Both the position numbers and the translations under genes were made by a program. The notes under the pieces are model-generated. The model made no database searches and had not been told where the DNA came from. It was given only the letters and a program-made list of their open reading frames with translations. This document shows, piece by piece, positions 9,288 through 17,497 of a stretch of 59,065 bases of DNA. This stretch comes from Roseivirga ehrenbergii (lineage in GTDB: Bacteria; Bacteroidota; Bacteroidia; Cytophagales; Cyclobacteriaceae): NCBI RefSeq assembly GCF_001593005.1, contig NZ_LQZQ01000008.1, positions 1-59,065 of the forward strand. Reading direction: 5' to 3'. Numbering within the stretch: position 1 is the first letter of the stretch; each line of letters begins with the position of its first letter.

Positions 9288-10034
9288 TTGGACTATCAAA
9301 TTATCTTGGTATTACTGGCAGTCGGTTTAATTGCCGGCTGCTTAAATACCCTAGCAGGCGGAGGTTCTTTGCTTGCTTTACCTGTGATGATATTTTTAGG
9401 CTTGCCTCCCAATGTGGCTAATGCCACAAATAGAGTTGCCATAGTTTTACAGAATATTTTTGCTGTACTCGGCTTTAAGAGCAAGGGCGTTTCCGTGTAT
9501 CCATTTAATGTTTGGCTGGGTATTTCTGCTTTTTTTGGGTCGATTGTAGGTGCTTTCTTAGCAGTCGATATCAATGAAGAACTTTTTAATAAAATCTTGG
9601 CTTTCGTTATTGTAGCGGTTGTAGTTTATATGGCCATCAATCCGCTCAAGTATTTCAAAAAGGAAGAAAACACGAGCAAAAAGGCAACCTTAACTTCTAT
9701 CTTCATTTTCTTCTTTATAGGTATTTACGGAGGCTTTATTCAGGCTGGAGTAGGTTACCTAATGATTATGGCACTCACACTAGTAAATGGCTTTAGTTTA
9801 GTGAAAACCAACAGCATTAAAGTATTTGTAGCTCTTACCTATACTTCGGTAGCCTTGGCTATCTTCATTTATTATGACATCATCAATTGGGAATTTGGTA
9901 TTCCTTTGGCTTTAGGTCAAGCGGTTGGTGGTTGGTTATCGAGCCGATGGAGCGTGAAATTAGGCGACAATTGGATTCGCTATTTTGTGATGGTCACAGC
10001 TTCGGCCTTTGCGATTAAACTATTCTTCTTTTAG
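9288..10034 (+). CDS. TauE/SafE family membrane transporter (TTG start)
   Basis: A 248-residue polytopic membrane protein with about eight helices and the family's GGGS motif near residue 25 (NTLAGGGSLLALPV), repeated in diverged form as GGFIQAGVGY. TauE/SafE proteins are putative anion exporters, for example of sulfite or organosulfonates. The start must be the TTG at 9288: an in-frame stop lies at 9279-9281 and the first ATG would remove the first helix and GGGS. It is joined to the M28 peptidase gene (2-base gap), and its end overlaps the convergent nucleotidyltransferase gene by 15 bases. Confidence 0.85.
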   Translation: MDYQIILVLLAVGLIAGCLNTLAGGGSLLALPVMIFLGLPPNVANATNRVAIVLQNIFAVLGFKSKGVSVYPFNVWLGISAFFGSIVGAFLAVDINEELFNKILAFVIVAVVVYMAINPLKYFKKEENTSKKATLTSIFIFFFIGIYGGFIQAGVGYLMIMALTLVNGFSLVKTNSIKVFVALTYTSVALAIFIYYDIINWEFGIPLALGQAVGGWLSSRWSVKLGDNWIRYFVMVTASAFAIKLFFF

Positions 10035-10499
10035 CTTTTTGGCGTAATAGGCCTCAACTTCTTCCAGTTTCGATAAGTCATCTAAGTCTTTATATCGCTT
10101 CGATCGGGATTTTTCATTTTTCAGGTCTTGGAAAGAAATAACTTTTATTTCCGTTCCTTCAATTATCCGAGTTTCGGCTTTTTCTAGCGCTTCATCAAAG
10201 CTTATTTCCTTACTGATATTGATTCTTGCAAGTAATTCCACCGTGTAATTTCCTTCTGAAAAACTCACAATATTATTTTTAATGATCTCATTTTCAGCTT
10301 CTTCTGAAAATTCATAACCCATTCTGTAAAAAGCATTCCCAAGCTTAATCAAGTTGTTCTCATCATTTGATACCCACAAATCTAAATCTCCCGTTGTGCG
10401 GTTGTAACCGTAAAAATTGACGGCAAAGCCACCAATGACCATATAGCGGACACCACTCACATTAAAGGCTTTGATCACATGTAGATAATAATCATCCAT
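10020..10499 (-). CDS. Nucleotidyltransferase-fold protein (MNT/DUF6036-like)
   Basis: A 159-residue protein with a minimal nucleotidyltransferase core: IGGFAVNFYGY (residues 22-32), then GDLDLWV with Asp38 and Asp40 as likely metal ligands; the third acidic position may be Glu in YTVELL. The C-terminus is charged. Related proteins are annotated as DUF6036 or AbiEii-like, and some members of the wider fold are antitoxins or AMP-transferases. It follows a 62-residue gene with an 8-base overlap, suggesting a two-gene module. Whether this is a toxin-antitoxin pair is unproven. Confidence 0.7.
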   Translation of the reverse strand: MDDYYLHVIKAFNVSGVRYMVIGGFAVNFYGYNRTTGDLDLWVSNDENNLIKLGNAFYRMGYEFSEEAENEIIKNNIVSFSEGNYTVELLARINISKEISFDEALEKAETRIIEGTEIKVISFQDLKNEKSRSKRYKDLDDLSKLEEVEAYYAKKLKEE

Positions 10500-10677
10500 T
10501 TCTTTTCTTCAATTGAAAACCTCTGGGTTCTTTTTTATTAGGCTGAAATTTATTCATGACCTTGATTTGGTTCAACAACCAAAGAATACGCTCTTCTGGA
10601 GTTCGGTTTAAAGACTGTTCCAACATAAACCGTTCGGATTCTTCGTGAGACTTAAAAATACGGATTGACTTACCCAT
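10492..10677 (-). CDS. Small partner protein of the nucleotidyltransferase
   Basis: About 61 residues from the ATG at 10675-10677 (MGKSIRIFKSHEESERF); an ATG 15 bases upstream is also possible. It is basic, with a central predicted helix (TPEERILWLLNQIKVM) and a Lys/Arg-rich tail. It overlaps the start of the nucleotidyltransferase gene by 8 bases, and I recall similar small proteins preceding such genes in other Bacteroidota. It is not a HEPN protein by sequence. The role is unknown. Confidence 0.6.
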   Translation of the reverse strand: MGKSIRIFKSHEESERFMLEQSLNRTPEERILWLLNQIKVMNKFQPNKKEPRGFQLKKRNG

Positions 10678-10732
10678 ACCTAAAGCTATCAAAAATGACT
10701 CCGATTTAAAACGCTTGTGCTATTTTAGATTC

Positions 10733-11311
10733 ATGGAAGAAGTTTTGCAGCAATTAGAAAAGAAAGTCCGAAGCATTGTCCAGCCCAATGATCAAGAATG
10801 GCAAGCTTTCACTCAAAAATGGAGACCCTTTTCCTTCGATAAAAACCATCGAGTAACCGAGCTGGGCGAGGTTGAACCTTACTTTTATTTTATTTCAGAG
10901 GGAGTCATTCGCGGCTACTTTATAAAAAATGGAGAAGAATTTAACATCGGTTTTTCTTACCATGGCGAATACAGTGGTGTTTACGACTCTTTCATGCTAC
11001 AAAAACCATCTCAATATGCGCTTGAAACGCTCACAGAAACTTCTGGAATACGAATTAAATATCATGACTTAATGCCCTTATTCGATCAGTATAAAGTCTT
11101 TGAACGCTGGGGACGCCTTTTCAATCAAAGTGTATTAGTAGGTTTTGGTGTTTTCATTCAGTCCATTTTGGCCGATTCAGCCGAAGAGCGTTTTAATCGA
11201 TTAATGGATCAAAGCCCACATATTTTTCAGTTAGTACCACAAAAACACTTGGCCTCTTACTTGGGCATGTCGGCAGAAACTTTTAGTCGCATGAGAAAAA
11301 AGACGATGTAG
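10733..11311 (+). CDS. Crp/Fnr family regulator without cysteines
   Basis: A 192-residue regulator: cyclic-nucleotide-binding-like beta-barrel (about 25-115), dimer helix (about 120-150) and C-terminal helix-turn-helix (VPQKHLASYLGMSAETFSRMRKK). The recognition helix has E182, S185 and R186, the ExxSR pattern that in FNR reads TTGAT half-sites. There is no Cys anywhere, so it cannot carry an FNR iron-sulfur cluster. I start at the ATG at 10733; an ATG 18 bases upstream is possible. A perfect FNR-type palindrome lies 8 bases after its stop, before the DinB gene. Confidence 0.85.
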   Translation: MEEVLQQLEKKVRSIVQPNDQEWQAFTQKWRPFSFDKNHRVTELGEVEPYFYFISEGVIRGYFIKNGEEFNIGFSYHGEYSGVYDSFMLQKPSQYALETLTETSGIRIKYHDLMPLFDQYKVFERWGRLFNQSVLVGFGVFIQSILADSAEERFNRLMDQSPHIFQLVPQKHLASYLGMSAETFSRMRKKTM

Positions 11312-11318
11312 TTCTTTC

Positions 11319-11332
11319 TTGATATAAATCAA
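11319..11332. promoter_or_regulatory. FNR-type operator (TTGAT-N4-ATCAA)
   Basis: TTGATATAAATCAA is a perfect match to the FNR consensus palindrome. It is centred about 33 bp upstream of the -7 element of the DinB promoter, close to -41.5 from the expected start of transcription, the classical class II activator position. The upstream gene encodes a Crp/Fnr protein with a matching ExxSR recognition helix. Confidence 0.7.
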
Positions 11333-11334
11333 GT

Positions 11335-11362
11335 TTTGGTTCGAGCACCCGGTTTAGCTTTG
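11335..11362 (+). promoter_or_regulatory. Promoter of the DinB-family gene
   Basis: TTTG at 11335-11338 and a perfect TAGCTTTG at 11355-11362 are separated by 16 nt, slightly short for this promoter class. The FNR-type box overlaps or abuts the -33 region, which fits activator-assisted initiation. Confidence 0.6.
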
Positions 11363-11377
11363 TAAAAAATTAAAGGC

Positions 11378-11947
11378 ATGGCAATAAGCACTCAGAAATA
11401 TCTAGATGGAGTTATAAACGAACTTGAGCAAGCAATAAGCCGAGTAGAAAACCTCACAGCAAATTTAGATGAGAAAACCCTAAACCAACCCGAATCACAT
11501 GGCAAATGGAGTATGCTACAATGCATTGAGCACATTACTTTGGCCACAGCGGTTTATGTAAAAAACTTCAAGGAGAAGCTAAATGGTCAACAGCTTCCGG
11601 CAGCAGCAGATAATTACAAAGGTCATTGGAAGGGTAAAATGTTTGCCAAAATGAACGCTCCAAAACCCGAGGGAGAAATATCCATGAAGTTGAAAACCTT
11701 CAAATTTCTAGAGCCCAAAAGTCAACTCAATTCAAATACTGTAATGGCTGAATTCAAACAGGTTCATAAACAGATGATCGCCTTAGTAGAGAAAAGCCGT
11801 GCGGTAAACATTGATCGCATAAAAGTACCTACCGCTCTAGGTTCAATGGTGAAACTAAGATTGGGCGAAGCCCTTCGCTTTATCATTGCCCATACGCAAC
11901 GCCATTTGGTGCAGCTGGAGCGCATCAAAAATACGGTAACAAAATAA
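11378..11947 (+). CDS. DinB-superfamily protein
   Basis: A 189-residue four-helix DinB-like protein. Its likely metal ligands are His residues in QCIEHITLA (near residue 51) and in the C-terminal HTQRHLVQL. Such proteins resemble metal-dependent thiol transferases of low-molecular-weight thiol pathways, but many have no known substrate. It lies directly downstream of the Crp/Fnr gene with the FNR-type operator between, so it is a likely target of that regulator. Confidence 0.78.
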   Translation: MAISTQKYLDGVINELEQAISRVENLTANLDEKTLNQPESHGKWSMLQCIEHITLATAVYVKNFKEKLNGQQLPAAADNYKGHWKGKMFAKMNAPKPEGEISMKLKTFKFLEPKSQLNSNTVMAEFKQVHKQMIALVEKSRAVNIDRIKVPTALGSMVKLRLGEALRFIIAHTQRHLVQLERIKNTVTK

Positions 11948-11976
11948 GTTAGGGGAAAGGAGTTCTTTCCCCTAAC
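11948..11976. terminator. Hairpin between convergent DinB and permease genes
   Basis: GTTAGGGGAAAG and CTTTCCCCTAAC form a perfect 12-bp stem with a 5-nt loop immediately after the DinB stop codon. The T tract is poor, but the position between converging genes suggests a shared terminator. Confidence 0.65.
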
Positions 11977-11985
11977 TGGAATTTT

Positions 11986-14385
11986 CTATTCGTCTCTCAA
12001 TCGTTCTGAAGGATTTGAAACCGCAGCCTTAAAGGTTTGAAAGCTAATAGTAACAAAAGCGATGGCACCTGCTATAAGCGCGGCCAGTAAAAATGGCGAA
12101 ACCCCTAGCGTAGTTCTGTAAGCATACCCTGCCAACCAGTCGTTCATAAAATACCAGGCCACAGGGAAGGCCAAAAGCATGGCCACAGCAATAAGAATAA
12201 CAAACTCTTTTGAAAGAATGCCCACAATTTGCTGCACCGAAGCACCAAGCACCTTTCTGATGGAAATTTCTTTACTTCGTTGCGACACGGTAAATGATGC
12301 CAAACCAAACAAGCCTAAACAAGCTAAGAAAATAGCCAAGCCTGAAAACAAAGTAAACAATTGACTACGTTGTGTTTCTGTAGTATAAAGGTTCTCGAAA
12401 CGGTCGTCCAAGAAATTATAATTCAATGGAGCGTTGGGTGAAAAGTTTGCATAAAGTTCTTCTACTTGTTGAATCGCACTCCGAATGTTAGTGCCCTCAA
12501 TTTTGATAGAAAGATTACGCATTTGGTTAGGGCGATTGACCATAATTATAGGCGAAATCTCGCTTTGCAACGACTCGAAATGGAAATCTTTCACTACCCC
12601 TATTACTTTGCCACGCACCCCTGCATAAATCATATTTTGGCCTATGGCATCTTCTGCGCTACCCCAACCAATCACCTCCACCGATTTTTCATTTAAAACA
12701 AATGAAGTTGAGTCGTTAGCAAAATTATCGGAAAAGTTGCGCCCACTAGCCATTTCCATTTGGTAGGTTGGAATAAAGTCAGGGTCAACAGATAGACTTT
12801 TTATCACCACCGGAGTTGGCAACATCTCTCCGTTTACTTCAGCCTGTGCTCCTTGCGAATCTAATAGCTGGCCTGAAGGCACTCGGCTTGATCCGCCTAC
12901 CATTTTTACACCTTGAATAGTAAGCAATTCATTTTTAAAAGCTTCATACTGATCTGCAACTTGCTGACTTACCCCCATAATCATCATCTGCTCACGGTCG
13001 TAGCCTAATTTTTTATTCTGAATAAAATCGAGTTGTTTGAACACCACAATGGTAGAAACAATTAAGATTACAGAAATGGTAAACTGAACTACCACCAAAA
13101 ACCTTCTTAAGTTGCCACTTTTAGCTCCTCCTGTTAGTTTGCCTTTCAAAACTTTTAAAGGTTGAAAAGAAGACAAATAGAAAGCTGGGTAACTGCCCGA
13201 AAGTACCCCCACCACAACGGCACTGGTTAAAATAACGGCTACCAACGGAAGGTTAGTGAATAAGTCAAACTCAAGTTGCAGGCCGGTAAATGCTCTAAAA
13301 TAAGGAAGTATCAAAGAAGTTACTCCAACGGCCAAAAACAAAGCGAAGAACACTAATACAATGGACTCCACTAAAAACTGATTGATCAACTTGCCTTTTC
13401 CTGCCCCAAAAACTTTGCGCATTCCCACTTCTTTGGCGCGAGTAGCAGAACGGGCAGTGGCCAAGTTCATGTAATTGATACAAGCAATGGCCAAAATCAA
13501 GAAAGCAATGGAAGCAAAAATATAAACATAAGTAATATCACTGTTCTGCCCTTGTTCGTCATCCAAGTTAGAATGCAAGTGGATATCTGTAAGTTTTTGA
13601 ACATGTAAGGCCGTCCAAGTGGTAGCCTCCTCATCGATGTGTTTATTTAAAAAATCACCCATTCTACGTTCGATTTCGCTGATCCGCCCTTCGGGCTTGA
13701 GCGTAAAGAAAGTAGCGAAATTATTACTCCCCCAATTTTGCATCATCGCTTCTCTACCTCCATAAAAGGCTTCCAGCGGAGTCATTTCGGCTAGAAAATC
13801 TACCTGAAAAGAAGAGTTTTCAGGAAGCTTTTTGAAAACGCCTTTTACAATTAAATCCGCTTGAGAAAGAAAATTAATCGACTTACCAATGGGATCTTCA
13901 TCACCAAAATACTTATAAGCCATTTCATCTGAAATCACTACAGAGCCTGGTTGAGTCAGTGCCTGTACTATATTTCCTTCAATTACATCGAAGGTTAGAA
14001 TTGCTGCTATTTCAGGGTCAGCAAAGTAGAAGTTATCTTCATCATAGAGCCTGTTGTTGTACTTCACCGGGCCGCTCACCGACATCATTCGGCCAATTTT
14101 TTCTATTTCTCCAGAAAAATCCTCTTTGGCCAATGGCCCAAACGGAGGTGCCACACGTGACAGATGAAGAGATGTAGAGCCATCGGGGCTAATGAACTCA
14201 CGGGTAAATCGGTAAATATTATCCGAGTTGGTGTGAAACTTATCGTAACTGGTTTCTTCAGAAATGTAAAGACCGATTAGCATACAGCAGGCAAGCCCAA
14301 CTGACAAACCCAGAACATTAATGATGGAAAAAACCTTATGGCGCTTTAAGCTGCGTAAAGCAATTTTGAGATAACTTTTAAGCAT
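11986..14385 (-). CDS. MacB/FtsX-type ABC transporter permease
   Basis: A 799-residue membrane protein of the duplicated Bacteroidota permease family: N-terminal helix (about 20-41), a large periplasmic MacB_PCD domain, three helices of an FtsX domain (about 285-420), a second periplasmic domain, and a final FtsX helix set (about 680-790). Markers are SLKRHKVFSIINVLGLSVGLACC near the N-terminus and RSKEISIRKVLGAS before the last helices. These permeases work with a LolD/MacB-like ATPase in mechanotransmission or export of lipoproteins or peptides. No ATPase gene is adjacent, so the partner must be encoded elsewhere. Confidence 0.88.
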   Translation of the reverse strand: MLKSYLKIALRSLKRHKVFSIINVLGLSVGLACCMLIGLYISEETSYDKFHTNSDNIYRFTREFISPDGSTSLHLSRVAPPFGPLAKEDFSGEIEKIGRMMSVSGPVKYNNRLYDEDNFYFADPEIAAILTFDVIEGNIVQALTQPGSVVISDEMAYKYFGDEDPIGKSINFLSQADLIVKGVFKKLPENSSFQVDFLAEMTPLEAFYGGREAMMQNWGSNNFATFFTLKPEGRISEIERRMGDFLNKHIDEEATTWTALHVQKLTDIHLHSNLDDEQGQNSDITYVYIFASIAFLILAIACINYMNLATARSATRAKEVGMRKVFGAGKGKLINQFLVESIVLVFFALFLAVGVTSLILPYFRAFTGLQLEFDLFTNLPLVAVILTSAVVVGVLSGSYPAFYLSSFQPLKVLKGKLTGGAKSGNLRRFLVVVQFTISVILIVSTIVVFKQLDFIQNKKLGYDREQMMIMGVSQQVADQYEAFKNELLTIQGVKMVGGSSRVPSGQLLDSQGAQAEVNGEMLPTPVVIKSLSVDPDFIPTYQMEMASGRNFSDNFANDSTSFVLNEKSVEVIGWGSAEDAIGQNMIYAGVRGKVIGVVKDFHFESLQSEISPIIMVNRPNQMRNLSIKIEGTNIRSAIQQVEELYANFSPNAPLNYNFLDDRFENLYTTETQRSQLFTLFSGLAIFLACLGLFGLASFTVSQRSKEISIRKVLGASVQQIVGILSKEFVILIAVAMLLAFPVAWYFMNDWLAGYAYRTTLGVSPFLLAALIAGAIAFVTISFQTFKAAVSNPSERLRDE

Positions 14386-14594
14386 TGTGTTGTTGTTTGA
14401 GATTTGAATTTGTTTCTATCCGTTAAGCCGCCTTTTTCAGACCTGAGACAGCTTAACTGGTTAAAGATAAATAATATAGCCGAAAGTTGCACAGGCAAAA
14501 AGTTAGATTCTAGAAACTAGAAGTTGAATCATGGGCCTGATAGGCTTAGGATAAAGAAGTAGAACTATTTGGTTAAAATGCTCTACTAGAAACC

Positions 14595-14623
14595 AAAAAA
14601 TCCTCGCATTTTTGCAAGGCTTT
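14595..14623 (-). terminator. Diverged terminator copy downstream of tRNA-Ala pseudogene
   Basis: A hairpin resembling the one after the intact tRNA-Ala (AAAAAATCCTCGC on one arm, GCAAGGCTTT on the other). Its arms have changed together, keeping partial pairing. It shows that the duplicated unit included tRNA plus terminator. Confidence 0.55.
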
Positions 14624-14629
14624 CAATTC

Positions 14630-14716
14630 TGTGGAGAATACCGCCCCGAAGCCTCGGGGCGAACCGGTGACCTTCCCGAAGCAAGTTCGGGACGCTCTAG
14701 CCAGCTGAGCTAATAG
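14630..14716 (-). pseudogene. Decayed tandem copy of tRNA-Ala containing GC palindromes
   Basis: On the minus strand the D arm and the 3' acceptor strand match the intact tRNA-Ala at 14754-14830, and so does much of the sequence beside them. The T-loop bases are replaced by a 16-nt palindrome (CCCCGAGGCTTCGGGG), and the 17-nt anticodon arm by a 19-nt palindrome (TCCCGAACTTGCTTCGGGA). The 5' acceptor strand (TTGCTAT) no longer pairs with the 3' strand, and no anticodon loop with U33 can be formed. It cannot be a normal tRNA. Confidence 0.75.
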
Positions 14717-14717
14717 C

Positions 14718-14748
14718 AAAAAAGCCTCACATTTCTGTGAAGCTTTTT
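14718..14748 (-). terminator. Terminator of tRNA-Ala
   Basis: On the minus strand a stem of AAAAAGCTTCACAG against TGTGAGGCTTTTTT with a short loop, ending in a T run, begins six bases after the tRNA CCA end. Confidence 0.75.
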
Positions 14749-14753
14749 ACTTC

Positions 14754-14833
<80 letters not shown>

Positions 14834-14840
14834 AGGTCGG

Positions 14841-14871
14841 CAAATATACAAGGCCAAGTATATAAATCAAA
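14841..14871 (-). promoter_or_regulatory. Promoter of tRNA-Ala
   Basis: On the minus strand TTTG (14871-14868), 19 nt, then TATATTTG (14848-14841): a full match to the Bacteroidota consensus. Its -33 part overlaps the last codons of the NlpC/P60 gene. Confidence 0.8.
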
Positions 14872-15346
14872 GCACTCTTCTGGCTCGTTTGAATCTTTGT
14901 ATATAATAAGGTGAAAACAGATTGCTTTCCGTTACTCCAAGTGAGGTAGAAGCATGAATAAAACGGATGTCGGATTTACTTCTTACCGCAGTAACAATGC
15001 CGGCATGGGTAATTTCATTTTTCTTCTTCCCCGTAGCAAAAAACACCATGTCGCCCGGTTTTAAATCCTTTAGTTTAATCTTCTCACCAATTTTCGCCTG
15101 ATCTTCCGATACTCTTGGCAATTGAATTCTCACACTATAATAAGCATGATAAAGAAGTGCCGAGCAATCTAAACCTACTCGGGTAGTTCCTCCATATTTA
15201 TAGGGTGTACCTACATAAGACCGCGCGGTTTGAATTACGGTGTTAACTTTTTGATCTCTTCCTTTCTTTGTTCCTGTACAGTCGGTCAGAAAAAACAGGG
15301 AGAAAACTAGAAGGGCTGATAAAATTAAGGCTTTGTTATACTTCAC
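14867..15346 (-). CDS. NlpC/P60 family C40 peptidase (lipoprotein)
   Basis: A 159-residue cell-wall cysteine peptidase. The signal peptide ends at a lipobox Cys (residue 23). The catalytic triad is visible as Cys61 (GLDCSALL), His114 (THAGIV) and His131 (FIHAST). Such enzymes cut peptidoglycan stem peptides between D-Glu and the third residue. The start is a GTG (15344-15346): a TAA precedes it directly in frame and there is no ATG nearby. The gene is monocistronic and ends next to tRNA-Ala. Confidence 0.9.
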   Translation of the reverse strand: MKYNKALILSALLVFSLFFLTDCTGTKKGRDQKVNTVIQTARSYVGTPYKYGGTTRVGLDCSALLYHAYYSVRIQLPRVSEDQAKIGEKIKLKDLKPGDMVFFATGKKKNEITHAGIVTAVRSKSDIRFIHASTSLGVTESNLFSPYYIQRFKRARRVL

Positions 15347-15440
15347 TTAAAAATATTCTGTTTGAGTAAAACTAATATAAAATGATTTTAAAGTAGAACG
15401 ATTTTCGGATTGAAATCCCGCTATGTCTTAAATTAACGTA

Positions 15441-15448
15441 TATCTTCG
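15441..15448 (+). promoter_or_regulatory. Possible -7 element of CAP gene
   Basis: TATCTTCG differs from the TAnnTTTG consensus at one base and lies just before the ATG at 15452. The nearest TTG upstream is 28 nt away, which is longer than usual, so the call is weak. Confidence 0.3.
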
Positions 15449-15451
15449 TGC

Positions 15452-16120
15452 ATGAAATCCCACAAATTTTATATTCTTCTGGCTTTAATGTTGTGCTTTT
15501 GCTCAACCTTAAGCGCTCAGCGAAAATGGGATGATAAATATTATAAAAAATTGAATGACAATGATTTCAGATCGTTCAAACTTTTTAAAGCACCAATTGA
15601 TTTAGATAAGATTAACTATAAAGTACTGAATGCGGCCTTATTTTTTGTTACCAACGAGGCCAGAATAGAAAAAGGCATGAAGCCCTTGGCCTATCAGCCC
15701 AACCTAGAAATTATGGCTTGGAACCATTCTGTTGAAATGGGTGAAGAAGATTTTTTCGACCACATTAATAAAAGCGATAAAAAAAGAAGAACGCCAGAAG
15801 AGCGTGCCGCTTTGGCAGGAATTACCAACCCTACCATTTCAGAAAATATATCGGCTGTTGGAGGAGTATACTTTGGGTCTTACCTAGCACTGGCCGATCA
15901 TATTGTGGACAAATGGATTGACTCTCCTCCACATGCCAAAGCAATTTTTAGTGAAAAAGCTATTCAATTAGGCTGTGGAGCTTATTATTACAAAGGCGTT
16001 TGGCAAGGCAACAAAGCCATTTGGAAACAAGGCGATGGTTTCTGGCTGGCTACTCAAAACTTTCAGTCTTTTGCCGAAATTGTGAGTGAAAAATCAAAAG
16101 ACAAAGACATTAAAAATTAA
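15452..16120 (+). CDS. Secreted CAP (SCP/PR1-like) domain protein
   Basis: A 222-residue secreted protein with a signal peptide ending near LSAQ. The CAP fold is recognised from LNAALFFVTNEARIEKGMKPLAYQPNLEIMAWNHSVEM, the HINKSDKK and ISENIS segments, and the C-terminal signature DSPPHAKAIFSEKAIQLGCG. Bacterial CAP proteins are extracellular and bind lipids or act in unclear ways. The two paralogous secreted proteins follow 12 bases later on the same strand. Confidence 0.8.
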   Translation: MKSHKFYILLALMLCFCSTLSAQRKWDDKYYKKLNDNDFRSFKLFKAPIDLDKINYKVLNAALFFVTNEARIEKGMKPLAYQPNLEIMAWNHSVEMGEEDFFDHINKSDKKRRTPEERAALAGITNPTISENISAVGGVYFGSYLALADHIVDKWIDSPPHAKAIFSEKAIQLGCGAYYYKGVWQGNKAIWKQGDGFWLATQNFQSFAEIVSEKSKDKDIKN

Positions 16121-16132
16121 CCACAAACAAAT

Positions 16133-16738
16133 ATGATTAGAATTTTATTGGCTGTATTGATTACATGCAGTTCCTTATCCCTTTCGGCTCAAGAGCTTTC
16201 TACAAAAGAGACAAAAGCCATTAATAAAAGGCTAGACACTTATGTCAAACTCACAAAAAAAGAAGACTACAATGCCTTAATGAACCTTATCTATCCAAAA
16301 ATATTTGAGGTAGCATCAAAGGAACAAATGATCGAAGTTTTCAATAGCCTAGAAGCACAGGGGTTCGATATGATTTTTGAAGAAATGAAGATTACAAGTT
16401 TGAAACCCGTTTCAATCAGCACATCTGCTAGCTACGTACTTTGCCCTTATGATATGAAAATGAAGGTTGCATTGGTTAATAAAGAAATGCAAAACCCAGA
16501 AGTAGCCAATAGCATGCTAGAGGCATTCAAAATGGTGTATAGCACAGGAACTGTAAGCTTGGACAAAGAAAATTACACTTTCCAAATTGAAGGAAAGAAG
16601 TACTTAATAGCCATTCAAAACAGCGACTATGGAAAAGATTGGTATTTCGCAGAATTTGACCAAAGCAATCCAATGCTACTTAACATGATGTTTCCAGAAG
16701 AGGTGATTAAAAAAACAAAAGAGTTAGTTAAAGACTGA
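16133..16738 (+). CDS. Secreted protein of unknown function, paralog 1
   Basis: A 201-residue protein with a signal peptide (cleavage near LSAQ) and no lipobox. The mature part begins with LSTKETKAINKRLDTYVKL and ends with YGKDWYFAEFDQSNPMLLNMMFPEEVIK. The next gene encodes a protein of the same size and pattern (GNDWYLVDFDPQRPQAWKSIIPEKVL), so the two are tandem paralogs. I know no named family; the DWYF-FD motif near the C-terminus suggests an NTF2- or DUF4878-like small fold, which is only a guess. Confidence 0.7.
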   Translation: MIRILLAVLITCSSLSLSAQELSTKETKAINKRLDTYVKLTKKEDYNALMNLIYPKIFEVASKEQMIEVFNSLEAQGFDMIFEEMKITSLKPVSISTSASYVLCPYDMKMKVALVNKEMQNPEVANSMLEAFKMVYSTGTVSLDKENYTFQIEGKKYLIAIQNSDYGKDWYFAEFDQSNPMLLNMMFPEEVIKKTKELVKD

Positions 16739-16839
16739 AACTGCAACTTATCACGTTGAATGATCGTCTTCCGTTTTTAGCCTAAGAGATAAATCAAAAA
16801 AGGCCTGAAACTTGTTAAGTAGAAAGAAAAGAATTGAAC

Positions 16840-17433
16840 ATGAGAAAATATATTATAGTGTTTGCCATTGGAATGCTCTCTTCAGGGCTTATGGCACAGT
16901 CTTTAAGCAAAACCGATTCCGAAGCCATTAGTGCAAGGTTTAGTAAGTTTTTAGAACACACTTCTAAACAAGAGTTTGATAAACTTTTGAATTTCTTACA
17001 CCCTAAACAGTTCGAGGGCAATTCCTCTGTAAGCATGAAAGAAATGGCTCAGATGCTACAGCTAATGAGGATTAAATTGGAAATGGAAAATGTAGAAGTA
17101 GGAAGATTAAATGGATTAAGTCCGCAAGGGAATAACAAATATGCCTTAGCCGATTATTCCATGGATTTGAAACTTACTTTAAATGAGCAAAACAAAGCCT
17201 TTGCCGATCAAATTGTAAATGGATTAAAAGGTGAGTTTGGTGCTGGAAATGTAACTTATGATGCCTCGAAATACCTAATTACCGCTAAGGGTGCCAAAAA
17301 CGTAATTTGGGTGAAGGAAAAAGCACTGGGTAACGATTGGTATTTAGTGGATTTTGACCCTCAAAGGCCGCAGGCTTGGAAGAGTATTATTCCTGAAAAA
17401 GTACTTTCAGAAGCTGCAACTAAAACAAAATAA
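16840..17433 (+). CDS. Secreted protein of unknown function, paralog 2
   Basis: About 197 residues from the ATG at 16840; the TTG six bases upstream is unnecessary. A signal peptide (cleavage near LMAQ) precedes LSKTDSEAISARFSKFLEH, which parallels the start of the preceding paralog, and GNDWYLVDFDPQRP matches its C-terminal motif. Divergence is high but the spacing of conserved residues is kept. It is followed by a strong terminator, so it closes the group that begins with the CAP gene. Confidence 0.7.
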   Translation: MRKYIIVFAIGMLSSGLMAQSLSKTDSEAISARFSKFLEHTSKQEFDKLLNFLHPKQFEGNSSVSMKEMAQMLQLMRIKLEMENVEVGRLNGLSPQGNNKYALADYSMDLKLTLNEQNKAFADQIVNGLKGEFGAGNVTYDASKYLITAKGAKNVIWVKEKALGNDWYLVDFDPQRPQAWKSIIPEKVLSEAATKTK

Positions 17434-17443
17434 GCTTAATAAG

Positions 17444-17486
17444 AACCCTTCAAAAGTTACAGTTTCACCTTTTGAAGGGTTTTTTC
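17444..17486 (+). terminator. Rho-independent terminator
   Basis: AACCCTTCAAAAG pairs with CTTTTGAAGGGTT (13 bp, 12-nt loop) and is followed by a T run. It lies 10 bases after the paralog 2 stop and may also stop transcripts of the convergent metalloprotease gene. Confidence 0.85.
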
Positions 17487-17497
17487 TTTCTTCAATT

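Noticed and set aside
11319-11332. TTGATATAAATCAA as a terminator of the Crp/Fnr gene
   Set aside because: The stem is short and AT-rich with no T run; the FNR consensus and position suit an operator better.
14630-14716. A second functional tRNA with a new anticodon
   Set aside because: The acceptor strands no longer pair, the anticodon arm is a GC palindrome without U33, and the T loop is replaced.
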